From: Aphidius gifuensis
Lineage: Eukaryota; Arthropoda; Insecta; Hymenoptera; Braconidae
Direction of reading: 5' to 3'
Assembly (NCBI RefSeq): GCF_014905175.1
Contig: NC_057793.1
Coordinates: 16,244,173-16,308,172 of the forward strand
DNA: 64,000 bases
Of this stretch, positions 51,717-64,000 are shown in pieces. Both the position numbers and the translations under genes were made by a program. Positions within the stretch are counted from its first letter, which is position 1. Every line of letters starts with the position of its first letter. The notes below the pieces were generated by a model that was not told the origin of the DNA, did not search any database, and worked only from the letters and a program-made list of their open reading frames with translations.

Positions 51717-52251
51717 TTACGAAATTATATCTACATTTTATAAATTTTCTAATTTTTTAAAAAGCCCAAGTAAAAGAAATATTTGATGGAATTTTAAATG
51801 AAAATTTATTTTATATTTACAAAGAAAATATAAAATAAAGTTATAGATTTGGAAAATTTTTTTTCGTAAATTCAACTATTTAGAGGTTTTACAAGTATGT
51901 AGTATATTAGTTACAAAAATATATTTCTATTTTTTATTTATCATGTTTTTTGACTTGAAAAATTAAAGACAATCAAATCAAATCAAGACTTGCAATAAAA
52001 ATTATTATACGAAGATGTTAATAATCATTTATAAATTGAAAAACTGAATTTTTATTTGGCTGTTTAATATTATTTTTATATTTTGAATTAAGGTTGCTTA
52101 CAAGGGACATAGTCGTACTATTTTTTAGGCTTGGAGGACTCGTATACCACTACGTTTATTTTGTGGCCCCTCTTTAAAAATTTTGTTACGCTTTTGCCTT
52201 AAAAATCGTAGTGTGTGTGTAAACAGATAGGCACCAACACTATTCCAGCAA
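51717..52251. other. AT-rich, no gene
   Basis: Nothing recognised apart from a modestly GC-richer patch at 52100-52250. Confidence 0.4.
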
Positions 52252-52710
52252 CCCAAGTGAAAAAAATATATTTATTGGAAATATAAAATAAATTTAATTT
52301 ATATTTAAAATATATGTGAATTAAATTTAATATATGTTTTAAAAAATATAAATTAAATTTAATTTACATTTAATTTACATTTAATTCATATGTAATCTAT
52401 ATCTATACAAAAAGTAAATCTATTTTATATTTTTTGAAAACATAAAATAAATTTACTTAAAATTTTTTTTTTTTCGACATTGCAAAAAAAAAATTTGGAT
52501 GTACTTCAAATTTAATTTATATTTTTCAAAAATATGAAATAAATTTACTTTTTGTATCGATATAGATTACATATGAATTAAATATAAATTACATTTAAAT
52601 TAAATTTAATTTATATTTTTTAAAACATTAATCAAATTTAATTCACATATATTTTAAATATAAATTAAATTTATTTTATATTTCCAATAAATATATTTTT
52701 TTCACTTGGG
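52252..52710. repeat. 459-bp foldback (palindromic) element with CCCAAGTGA ends
   Basis: The left half from CCCAAGTGAAAAAAATATAT is mirrored by the right half ending in its inverse TCACTTGGG. The arms stay paired almost to the centre near 52480. The arms are made of 'taaatttaatttatat' repeats. No coding sequence. Confidence 0.85.
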
Positions 52711-55700
52711 AAGCAAAATGAAAATCGTGAGACCCTGTATTTTTTTATATACTACCACTACTACAGTGCATCATTGTGTATGTCACGTTGGTGTATAACA
52801 TCCCGTTCGGCAAGTGAAAAGTAAACAAGGAGAAGAGAGCAGTGTTGCCGGATCACAATTCTCTCATGTCCTCTCGTTGCGAGAAAGACGAAAATTTCAA
52901 AATTTAACATTAAATATCTTTAAAAATCAACGTCAGAAAAAATTCAAATTTTTTTATCGTATTCGTCTTGTCGAGCACTACAATTTGATAGTAATTTGAA
53001 AATTTTTTAGTGAAAAACGAACTCGTTAAAAATAAAATCGTACGGTATATCAACTTATAGTCCTATCCTCGCGTATAAAAGTTGTCAACTTTGACATTAA
53101 TTATCTCAAAAAAACGACGTCAGAAAAAATTGAAAAAAATTGAGAGTATAGATATTTATTTCATTTGAAAAATGAGCCAAAAAAAAAAAATTGAGTGACG
53201 ATTTAATTATTTATAAGCAACCTTAACAAAAAATTAAAAGTATTTTTTCACTAGAAATAAATTTGCAGTTTTTATTTAAAATAAAAAATTTAATTTATAT
53301 TTTGCAAAATATAAGACAAAAGATATAATAAATAAATAATATAAGTATATCGATGTTGTTCCATCGGAAAGAGAGGTAAGCGAGAAGAGAGAGAGAAAGA
53401 AAAAGATAAATTTTAGTTGAGAAAAAATAAGTTTGAAAATGTAAAATAAAATAAAAAGTAAAACATACAACACATTGAGCCAGCGGGTCTAATCCTCTGA
53501 CGGCACGAGTCGATGCTGACTAATCCCTCAAACTGACAACGTTTGCCATTAGAAAAATGTTGCAGTTTGAGGACAGGAGTCGCATCGACTCAAGACCATC
53601 GAAGACTTTCACTGAACTAAGTCTAAATAAATTATAGGTAAAAACATTTTGGAAGTTTTGTCGGGTCCAAGCGACGCTTGGTTATACAAGCGTCGTTTGG
53701 CCTTCTAGAATTTTCCAGATTTTTCATTACTAAGGCCCAGAAGCTGGTTAGCGTTCTGGACCTTTTTTCTAGCTTCAGTTGCATTCGCAATCCCGTAGCC
53801 TACGGAACTCTCTCTTGTCACTTGCTCTTACAAAAAATCAACTTAAATAAATTCACAAGTTAATAAATAAATTTAAACTAATTTGATAAACAAATTAAAT
53901 AATAATATAAATTTAAATAATAATTTTAAATAATGAAAATTAAAATTAAACGATAAAAAATATAAAAATTATTATTGTGTTAATTATTTAAATTACGTAT
54001 CCTATATTTCATTACCAGATATAAATCCCTTAACGGGCAATATATCCAACAGATGTGAATAATATATTACATACGGATCTGGGCGGGAATCCATTTTCTG
54101 TCGGTCTACATTGCGCCATGCAGTGCCATGGTAATCGGTCGGCAACCGTTACCATCAGGCGTTCTGTAATATAGATGAATTTAAATGCGAGTATTTATAT
54201 ATTTATTTATTTATTATTATATATATATGCCGTTGTATATATTAATATACAAGTATTTTATTTGTATTTAATAGTTCTGCTTGCATTTGTTAGGCGAAGT
54301 AAAGTTCATATTGTACATATATATTATATATATACATGCATAATGCATATGCAAGTATTTTTCATTTACATTCATTTACAAAATTAATATACCTATTACC
54401 ATTGTTTATATAAAATAATATTTCCTAAACTTAAAACAAAATATTGAATTATTATACAATAATAATTAATTCATAATATTGACGAATTTCATGTTTTAAA
54501 AAAAGAGAAATAGACATTGATGTGTTAGTTTGAAAAAAAAAATTATTATTGTAATTGTACAATAATTTTACAATATAATTTATTTATACTTTTTTAATCA
54601 AAGTAAAGCAAAAATGGTAAACTTGATGAATATATATATATTTATAATTATTAAGTTGATTATAGTGAATTAAAAAAGGTACTTTTTAGTTTAAAAAATA
54701 ATTTGTCATTTAAACTAAAAAGTACCTTTTTTTTAATAAGTATAATATATTACGTATAAAAAAACACAGTGATATTCAAAGTTTCAATATCGATATTATT
54801 AAGATCTAACTATATATTATATTTCATCTGTCGATATTTATTGATTTCCAATTATTCAAGTTCATTTAACATACTAAATGCGAAATAGTATTTGTAAAAT
54901 ATAATTTGGGAACTGAACTATCGAGGTGCTGTAATGTATAGGTACACGGTGTATAAAAGTAAAAACGTATTAATATGAAAAAAAATTAAAAAATATTAAT
55001 AAAACGAATACAAATCTATTATATCGACACTTTCAGAGGATTTTATCATATCCTAGACAACATGTTTTTTTATCAGTTTTTATAGAAAATATTTTCACGA
55101 TTACGGGAAAAATACGGAAAAAATTCCTACACATGCGCAAAGTAATTAAAAATGGAGTTGAAGTGTGGAAAAAACGGCTATTTATCGGTTATATATCGTA
55201 TAGTTATTGAAATAACGATTAATTCTAAAATTTATTAATATCAATCAATAAAGCTTGTCAAGGAAAAAAAAATGCTTCGATAAGAATTCAGATAATAATT
55301 TATAAATTTCAATATATATATTAGACCGTTTCAAAAAAAAAAAAAATTCTTTTTTTTTTTCTCCCACCCCCTAAAATCTTGGTATTTAACAAGACAAACC
55401 ATCTACTATTTTCAATTTTTTTTTTTTTTTTTTTTCAATATCGCTCATCGACTTTGAATATTTTCCATTTAAAATACATGTAAGCAAAGTGTTTATTTTA
55501 TACTTTTGTTCATAACTTTATCAATTTTTAAGCTAGAGATTTGGTAATACGACCATTCGAAAGCTCAAAAAAAAAGCTTTGAAATACATATTGAAAAAAA
55601 AATTTTTAATCATCTGTTTCGCGGCTAGAAAACTACGTAAACGTTTATTTCTAAACAAACGATAATTTATTTATTCGAAGACCTCTGGGCATTCATATAA

Positions 55701-56725
55701 AATTAAAAATTCGGCATATAAGATATAGTGTCTAAAGCTTTTTCATTAAGCTTTTCAAATAATCATCTTGAATTGAAATATATTGATTATTATAATAGTT
55801 ATGATTTTTTGAAACACTGAAAAAAAACAATGTTATTTGTGCAATTTTTTTATAAACGAATGAATGCTGTTTTCGGTTAGGTGTGTATATATATGTTTTT
55901 TGCAAATATAATAATGGCAGTCGATTTTATAAAACTCTTATGAGTAAAAAAGAAAGTCAAAATAAAAATTTCGTATTTTTTAAAATTGATGAGTATAAAT
56001 AACATTGTTCGAATTTAGGTACTGAATAATTATTTTAACGAGCGTTAATTGTCAATTCTACTATACTAACATAATAAACATTAATTTACACATAGCACTT
56101 TGTATCTAAAGTTTATTAAAAAAAAAAAGATTTCGTTAGTACCTTCGACTGTCTTCAGTAAAAAAAATCTTGTTCCATAGTTTGATTACAAATGATTTAA
56201 TTTATTATGTGCCTTTATTAAAATATATAGTATAAATAATAAAAAATATAAAAAAAAATATTATATCTCATCAAAAATCCGAAAACATCCACCGGTACTA
56301 CAGTAGCATGGTAAAACATAATATTTTTTTCTCTCCGTGTATATTGTTTAAAATTCATTGATTTTAATTATAATTTGACGTGATTGGGTTTATAAATATT
56401 TGAATGCTTAACATAAATCAATAGTTTATTTGTCATGAGAGTAATAATTCAAAAATAGTTATTACAACTATAAAAATATTGCATTAAAAATAATTCATAG
56501 TAAATTAAAATAAAGCTACCTCATTAAACTAAGTATAGTTTTCAACTTAGATATGTAATTTCAATATTGATTTGGTGTAAAATAATAAACACAAAATATA
56601 AAAGATTAACTTATCAGTTTAGATTGGAAAGTAATATAATTTACTTTATGAAAATATGAATGTCTGATTAAATTCTTCAATATTTGACATATATTTTTTA
56701 CTGTTCCTAACGTATTTATTTCAAA
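52711..56725. other. 4 kb without a supported gene; several hairpins
   Basis: At 53507-53590, GAGTCGATGC and CCTCAAACTG recur inverted as CAGTTTGAGG and GCATCGACTC. At 54671-54735 a near-perfect hairpin (AAAAAAGGTACTTTTTAGTTT and its inverse) is seen. A GC-richer patch at 54080-54170 could be a promoter or transcript start. Short frames here (52814, 53276, 53678, 54175) look like chance. Confidence 0.45.
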
Positions 56726-56935
56726 ATGTCTGAAAATAAAATAACTTGTTATATTTGTCAAAGTAAATTGGAAAACAATAGTAATCTGATCCAACGTATG
56801 CTTTTAGTTCATTCCCTTGTGACTGAATTTAAATGTCCACATACAAGTTGTTTTGACTTTATGGTATTTTTCGGACTTTCAAAGACCACTTAAAAAAACA
56901 TCATTTAAATTATGGTCATTCGGTAGACCCCAGTT
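56726..56935 (+). pseudogene. N-terminal zinc-finger exon relic of the transposase-like family
   Basis: ATG at 56726 starts a frame with CYICQSKLENNSN and a His pair region, then CPHTSC. A one-base shift near 56862 then gives IFRTFKDHLKKHH. This is the two-finger N-terminus expected for the family of the 840-codon gene, here in plus orientation and frameshifted. Nothing downstream continues the gene. At 56928-56946 CCCAGTTCGATCCCCAC resembles a tRNA B box. Confidence 0.5.
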
Positions 56936-58070
56936 CGATCCCCACTTAGTGACATTTTTAGGTTTAGGAAAAATTAAAAAAAACTAATTAATTCTGCATA
57001 GTATCTATAATAACTTTAATATTTTTTTTTTTCAATTATTTAATTATTTAAACAATCATTGTTTGTAACAAACATTTTGACATTTGAAATACAGCAAAAA
57101 TTTTTTATAAAAATTGTATATTTTTTTTTATAAAATAAATATAAAAATAATATAAAAGTTATATACAACAATTATATATAATTTTACATATATATAGTAT
57201 ATATAACTATTTATACAATACACCCTATATGCAAATTATATAAAACTTTTATACCTTTTTTGGCTCACTTTTATATAAAATTTATATATAAGAATTTTAT
57301 AAAGTGATTATATATAATTTTTATAAAAATTTCATATATTTTTTTTGTGTGGGATCGTGAATTATTATTCGTGACTTATAATTTATGATTCAATTCTTTA
57401 TAAATGAAATCATAATATTTTTTTTAACAAATAATACTATACCTTGTTTGACTGTTATTTGAGTCAAATCCATGTAACAACAGTAAGAACGTTGCTATAG
57501 CTATATATACATATATTCAATAATTTTTAGGAAATAGTATACTGTTTGATTGATCAGTTGATGAGCGACTTGGCATAAACTGAAAAATGATATATAAATT
57601 GTTTTTTCGGTATAACCATTGAATCGAGACTTATAGAATGTATGGGAAATTTTTAAAGGTTTTTGAGGAATATTTCTATTCGAAAAAAATGACAGAAGTC
57701 TCCATAAGAGCCAACGTACGTGAACTTCTTTTAATAATTACTAACTGTAAGTAGCCAGTGAATAATATGCTACTGTATTCAGAATTCGAAGATCTACCTG
57801 TCTGCAAAATTTCAAAAAATTCCTATTGATTTGTGAAATTCAGGAATTTCTCTAAAACTTTACTGAGTCGATTCGATGTATTATGGCTTTCAGAGCTGAT
57901 ATCAAAACTAGAAAATATATAAAATCAATGTAACAATGTAATTCTGACAATTTCACAGCTGATAGAATCATTTGACAGCTTTGTTGATTTTTTTTTAGTT
58001 TTAAATTCTACAGTTTATTAGTAATGACGATTATTTCAATTAATTTGACCATTGAATTTCGAAGTAATAT
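56936..58070. other. no gene; TA-rich foldback at 57095-57355
   Basis: 57095-57355 is TA-rich with inverted ATATAAAA-type arms, ending TTTTTTTGTGTGGGATC. The remainder holds no open frame with protein-like features. Confidence 0.4.
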
Positions 58071-58900
58071 TACACTGAAAAAAAGGTCCCACTGCAGGCA
58101 CGGTCTATTAGACCGGTAATGGTAGACCGCTACAGAAGCAGGATGTCTATGTAAATCCACATTAAGCACTCTCATTTTCTCGATAAACTGAACTGCTGAT
58201 TCAGCAGTACAGAGCACTGCTGTGGCATCTGTATGCGCGGTCATATACGGTTCACGACTTTGACATCACTTATAGGTTAGGATTAAAATTGAGCATTTTT
58301 TTAAATGTTTAATTAAACATTTCTTTCAATGTTAAATTTAAAAATTTTTTTTCACATTAAAAATTAAATTTTTTACATTTTTAATTTACCGTGTAATCTT
58401 ATTTTTATGTTATCTTTATAGTTAATGCAATTTCTTCGTTTATTCAATAAGTTAACTTATTATAATTACACGGTAAATTAAAAATGTAAAATTTTTTTTT
58501 TTTTAATTCTATATCCAAATAAAATATATTTTTTTCAAATTCTTTATATATATTTTTTTATAATATACAAGATTATAAAATCAATTCATATTCAATAATA
58601 ATAGTAATATATAATCATATTTATTAATAATTAATATTAATGATATACATATATACATCATTTAATTTATCGAACGAGTCTTTACGTGTCATACAGCTAT
58701 TCTTTGTACCGCTCATACGCCTGAACTCATCAACAGTAAAGTCTACCGCTACAGCAGCAGTGCTGTACTGCTGTGAGAGCTGTACAGAAATTCCAAGTTA
58801 AGTGTACTGCTCTCACAGCAGTACAGCGCTTCGCAGTCTACTCTACTGCTACGGCAGCAGGAACGTACCGTGCCTGCAGCGGTAACTTTTTTTCAGTGTA
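58071..58900. mobile_element. MITE-like element, 830 bp, TACACTGAAAAAAAGG ends
   Basis: It starts TACACTGAAAAAAAGGT and ends ACTTTTTTTCAGTGTA. The inverted match continues inwards through GCAGGCACGGT/ACCGTGCCTGC. A second internal inverted pair (CATTTTTAATTTACCGTG at about 58376 and its inverse at about 58480) forms a 27-bp-arm hairpin. The right half has repeated CTGCTGTGAGAGC/CAGCAGT motifs. No transposase. Confidence 0.8.
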
Positions 58901-59420
58901 TATAGACTAAATTTTAACGTATATGACAAGATGATTATAAAAAGAATTCTTTACAAAAAGAATGTTTCTAGATGTATTATCGGATTTCTAAACGCTCCAA
59001 CTTGAATAACCAACGTCATAAAATAGCGGCATTCATTTGGCTTTTTTCGTTAACACAAAACAAAGCCTGGGAATGTAATTGCCTAAACAGCGCCTCAACA
59101 AACTGATTTTTTAAAAGTTCGAAAGGTAAGATTTATTAAAACTTATTTCAGATAAACAAAAAGATAATATGATAAAAATAATTTATTTATTTCAACTTTC
59201 AACAAGTAACTCCTTGAAATGAAATTTTCTATTTATAATCATCTATTGAAAATTTCATGCAAATCACAATTTTTCAAAATTTAAAAACAGTCAATAAATC
59301 ACAGTAAAGTGACAATAATTCGCAGCTTTCAAATTTTTGACTGACATATTTTCCAACAATTTTTCCTGCGAATGAATCCGAAGGCATAACCTCAATTCAA
59401 AAAAGTTCGCTATCCATAAA
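58901..59420. other. 3' flank of the Egr gene
   Basis: Lies downstream of the Egr stop on the minus strand. It probably holds the 3' untranslated region; nothing else seen. Confidence 0.45.
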
Positions 59421-60951
<1,531 letters not shown>

Positions 60952-61042
60952 CAATAATTTTGACTACCACGCTTCAGTTATTTTTATTCGAAATTTCTCT
61001 CCATGTATACACATTAAACAAATATTTATACATGTATATATA

Positions 61043-61402
61043 TTATATTCTATATATACAGCCAACGATATGGCACTGCGGTTAAGGTTCGAGCTTTGTA
61101 ATAGGGAGGTCACGGGTTCGAACCCGACCACCGACGCCATGTATCGAGTGGTAGGCGCAAGCCGGATGTACTGTCCAGGTTTTTCATGGTTTCCCTAGGC
61201 TATAATAGAAATCGGGTACAGTTTGAACGCATTACAAAAGTCGACATCCATGACTGTCGCAAATGAGTTGTAAGGAGTTGACGGTTGGAAATACAGAAAG
61301 CAAGACGTGAGGCACACTGTGTTAAAAACTTTCTCATGAAAAAAGAAGTGTAGCACGTTAAATACGACTCATTTATTTATTTATTTATATTCTATATATA
61401 CA
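61043..61402 (+). mobile_element. tRNA-derived SINE with an 18-bp target duplication
   Basis: The body 61061-61384 starts with a tRNA-like head (61061-61138: TGGCACTGCGGTTAAGG D arm, perfect GGTTCGAACCC B box and a GCC/GCC end). A tRNA-unrelated part follows with 'gccggatgtactgtccagg' and 'gaggcacactgtgttaaaa', and an ATTT-repeat tail. Both sides carry TTATATTCTATATATACA (61043-61060 and 61385-61402), a perfect 18-bp duplication. The first 78 bases are Pol III promoter-like. Confidence 0.92.
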
Positions 61403-63319
61403 TCAATACTATATATGGTTAATTTCACGTGGTTTTTTAAATCGAAAAATAGTTTGTCTCAAATATTTTTTTCATCATTTAACGAAAAATAAGCAATACG
61501 TGTTTTTTTTTTTTTTTTTTTTTTCAAAAATATCGACATGAATTTTTCAGTTTTGATTTTTAAGGAATTTTTTTTTAATATACCAGCTTTCGTATGTTTT
61601 TTACTTGAAAACTGTTGACTTGATCGGAAAAATTATTGAAACAAAAAAGTTTTACTTTCGTTGATAGTATACAAAAAAAAATTTTGGAAAATCGTTCAAA
61701 CTATTTTCCTACCATAATTTTTCTCAAACTTAGTCCCATTTTTTTTTATTTTTTATCAATAAATAATTCTTAAAAGATAAGAAATTTTTTAGGGCATCAT
61801 TAGTTTAGAATTTTCAAACGATTAAATTAAAAAAAGTAGCCTTGAAATATATAAGACCTTCTTTATTGAAGCCAAATGTGAAAAGTCATTTATTCAAGCT
61901 TATTTTAGAAAACATTTTTAGAGCTATTTACCGTGTCTGTTTTTCGAGGTTATTCAAAGATTTTTTCTTAATGTAAAAAAAATCATCTAAAAGTGGCCGC
62001 AAGTTCCTAAATGAATGAATAAATTTTTTTTAAATAATCACATTCAATTCTTCAAATAATTAATACCTCAATATATAAAAGTTATTATGACAGTGCAATG
62101 TTGCCAAGTCTGAGAAAGTCTCAAAAAAGTTCTGCATTATCGGTATTGAAGAATTATAATTCTCGATACGATTAAGCCTGCAACACTCTGTATATATGGG
62201 GCATCCCACGTCACTTCAGACAGTTTGAATCCTAACTTTCTTTGACTTTGGTCCCGATTTTTTCTTCAGTTTACCACCAATAGCATCTCGGATTTTTTTC
62301 CAATTTTCCTGACCATTTACATACCCTAAATATCCATGCAAATAAATTAGAATATTCTCTATCTTTTTGAGACTTTCGTCAGTATAAATAAAACTAACGA
62401 CTCACCGTAACAAACAATTTAAAAATCTGCTTCTCTATAAATAAGCACGAATCGCTAAGGGTAAACGGTAAATTCAGTTGATGATAAAACCCCAAAAATA
62501 TTTCAAGATAAATTAACTGACATGGTAAACATCATCAATTCCTAATATACATGACATCAGACAATTTAATTCATAAAACTTGTAAATTAAAAGGCTACCT
62601 CCAACCACAAGATTTCATGGCTGATTCAGAATAAGAAAAACATTCCAATAATCTACCGCTGGAAAAAGCGAAGAAAAAATAGAAAAATAACATACATAGA
62701 AGATGATTCAAAAACAAAAGACTACAAGTTTAGGCATTCCACGGCCATCCCACCAGTGGACCGCTTGAGTACTCATTGACTAAACAACAAAAAACTAAAC
62801 TGGTTGCCCACACGGAAAAAAAATTTATAATTTATATATAAAATTATATATATATATTTGTTGAATGGCTACGTTGGTGACATCTTTTTTTTTTCTGAAA
62901 TCAATGAAGGACATCACAATGAATAGTGTCTTTTCGAAAAAAATTAAATATACTCATTTTTTCTAGAGATACGGGCAATAAAGCATAATGTGTCTACTTT
63001 GGTGACACTAGTCAGTAAGTGGTGTGGCTACTTTGGTAACATTTTCTATGTCACCAATCAAGCCAATTCTCCTATTACATATACATACTGATGTCACGAA
63101 AGAAGCCACATGTTATATAATAATGAGTTTATACGAATAAATATATTAATTGTCTAGATTCGTGACTTTTTTTATACAAAACATCAAAGTCCACGAAATT
63201 ATGTTCAGATTTATATAATTAAAGTTTAGGTGGATGAATTTTACTAGTATTGATTTGAAAAACGTTAAAACTAGTGTTTAACGAAAAATACGTATTATCT
63301 TCAAATTTTGTCTTGTATT
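61403..63319. other. AT-rich, no gene established
   Basis: A long poly-T tract lies at 61506-61524 and a more balanced stretch at 62190-62290 (GGGGCATCCCACGTCA). The 62815 'cacacggaaaaaaaatttat' again resembles a short-element end. At 62990-63060 'tactttggtgacac'-type motifs repeat. Confidence 0.4.
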
Positions 63320-64000
63320 TGTCGTATGTTTTCCGTAGTAACGTACGAGTTTCCGAACATCTATTTTCTATGGTTTTTTACTTTTTTTCTCAATTATTGC
63401 ATGGGTCAGGGTCAGATAATGTTAAAACCAGTGTCTCGGAACGAATCTCAGCAGTTTTGAAGCTTATTCATGTGATTTCAGTTTTTCTACTGTCACCAAT
63501 CTATCCACTTGACAGGAATTTTTAGTTTCGTCTCGTCAAACTGAAAAATAGAAACTTTCTCATAACTAACTGTCCAAGAGACTTGAAGATTCCAGACAGG
63601 TTACATTCGAATCGAGCGTATGGAATATGACAGAGAATATCTAATTCGAGTCAATAACTGTCGTGTAGTCTTCGTTTTTGTCGTAAGTTTTTTATAGTAA
63701 CGTACGAATTTCTGAAACGTTATTTTTCCATAGTTTCTGATTTTTTTTCTCAATTATTGCGCAGGTCACGGTCAAGAAATGTTGAGACCAGTGACTTAAA
63801 AAGAATCTAAGCACTTTTTGAGCTGATTGACGTGATTCCTGTTTTTTCACTGTCACCAATCTAGCCACTTGACAGGATTTTTAAGTTTCGTCAAGTCAAT
63901 CTGTAAAACAGAAGCTTCCTAATAACTAACGGTCTCAAAAACTTAATGCTTCCAAGTAAGTTATATACGGATCTGTCGTATGAAATATGAAAGAAAACAT
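63320..64000. repeat. 359-bp tandem repeat, running off the window
   Basis: TGTCGTATGTTTTCCGTAGT at 63320 matches TGTCGTAAGTTTTTTATAGT at 63679. The copies stay aligned through 'tcaattattgcatgggtcagggtca', 'actgtcaccaatctatccacttgacagg' and 'ataactaactgtccaagag'. Similarity is around 80% by eye. A satellite or duplicated element may continue beyond the window. Confidence 0.8.

Overview
The window looks like a stretch of an AT-rich insect nuclear genome. A hymenopteran such as a parasitoid wasp is my best guess. That is inference, from base composition, the spliced genes, an Egr/stripe-type zinc-finger gene and an insect-style Polinton; nothing here fixes the species. Only one ordinary host gene is clear: the Egr homologue on the minus strand near the right end (59421-60951, two exons). 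Nearly everything else is mobile DNA, its relics, and tandem or inverted repeats.

The main feature is a full-length Polinton/Maverick (adintovirus-like) element at 22046-37086. It is 15,041 bp long, bounded by 228-bp terminal inverted repeats that start AGTAGTGTACC, and flanked by a perfect 6-bp target duplication, GAAGTC. From left to right it carries a spliced gene of unknown function (minus), protein-primed family B DNA polymerase (plus), chromodomain integrase, a conserved unknown protein and a packaging-type ATPase (all minus), then PLA2-domain virion protein, adenain-like protease, penton-like protein broken by a frameshift, a small conserved protein and the major capsid protein (all plus), and finally a gene scrap and a conserved unknown gene (both minus). 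Replication, integration, packaging, maturation and capsid functions are therefore all present. Several genes share a core promoter: a TATA box 30-33 bases before a YAGTC/TCAGTC initiator. The ATPase and PLA2 genes diverge from one overlapping promoter pair.

Left of the Polinton: repeats and a relic of another Polinton's right-end gene (1417-2006); an AT-rich minisatellite (2040-3560); an array of decayed coding-like units on the minus strand (4200-5640); a long 840-codon zinc-finger transposase-like gene (5689-8211); a 5'-truncated Copia element with an intact 3' LTR (10436-14362); and a second, larger plus-strand array of the same decayed units (16260-20290), followed by a two-exon gene fragment (20564-21111) and palindromic repeats that abut the Polinton.

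Right of the Polinton: non-autonomous elements with inverted ends (37360-38537, 39983-41166, 41814-43019, 44692-45139, 52252-52710, 58071-58900), tRNA-like sequences, two further relics of the 840-codon gene family (46631-48640 and 56726-56935), a non-LTR retrotransposon that kept ORF1 and only the ends of ORF2 (49125-51716), the Egr gene, a SINE with an 18-bp target duplication (61043-61402), and a 359-bp tandem repeat running off the window end.
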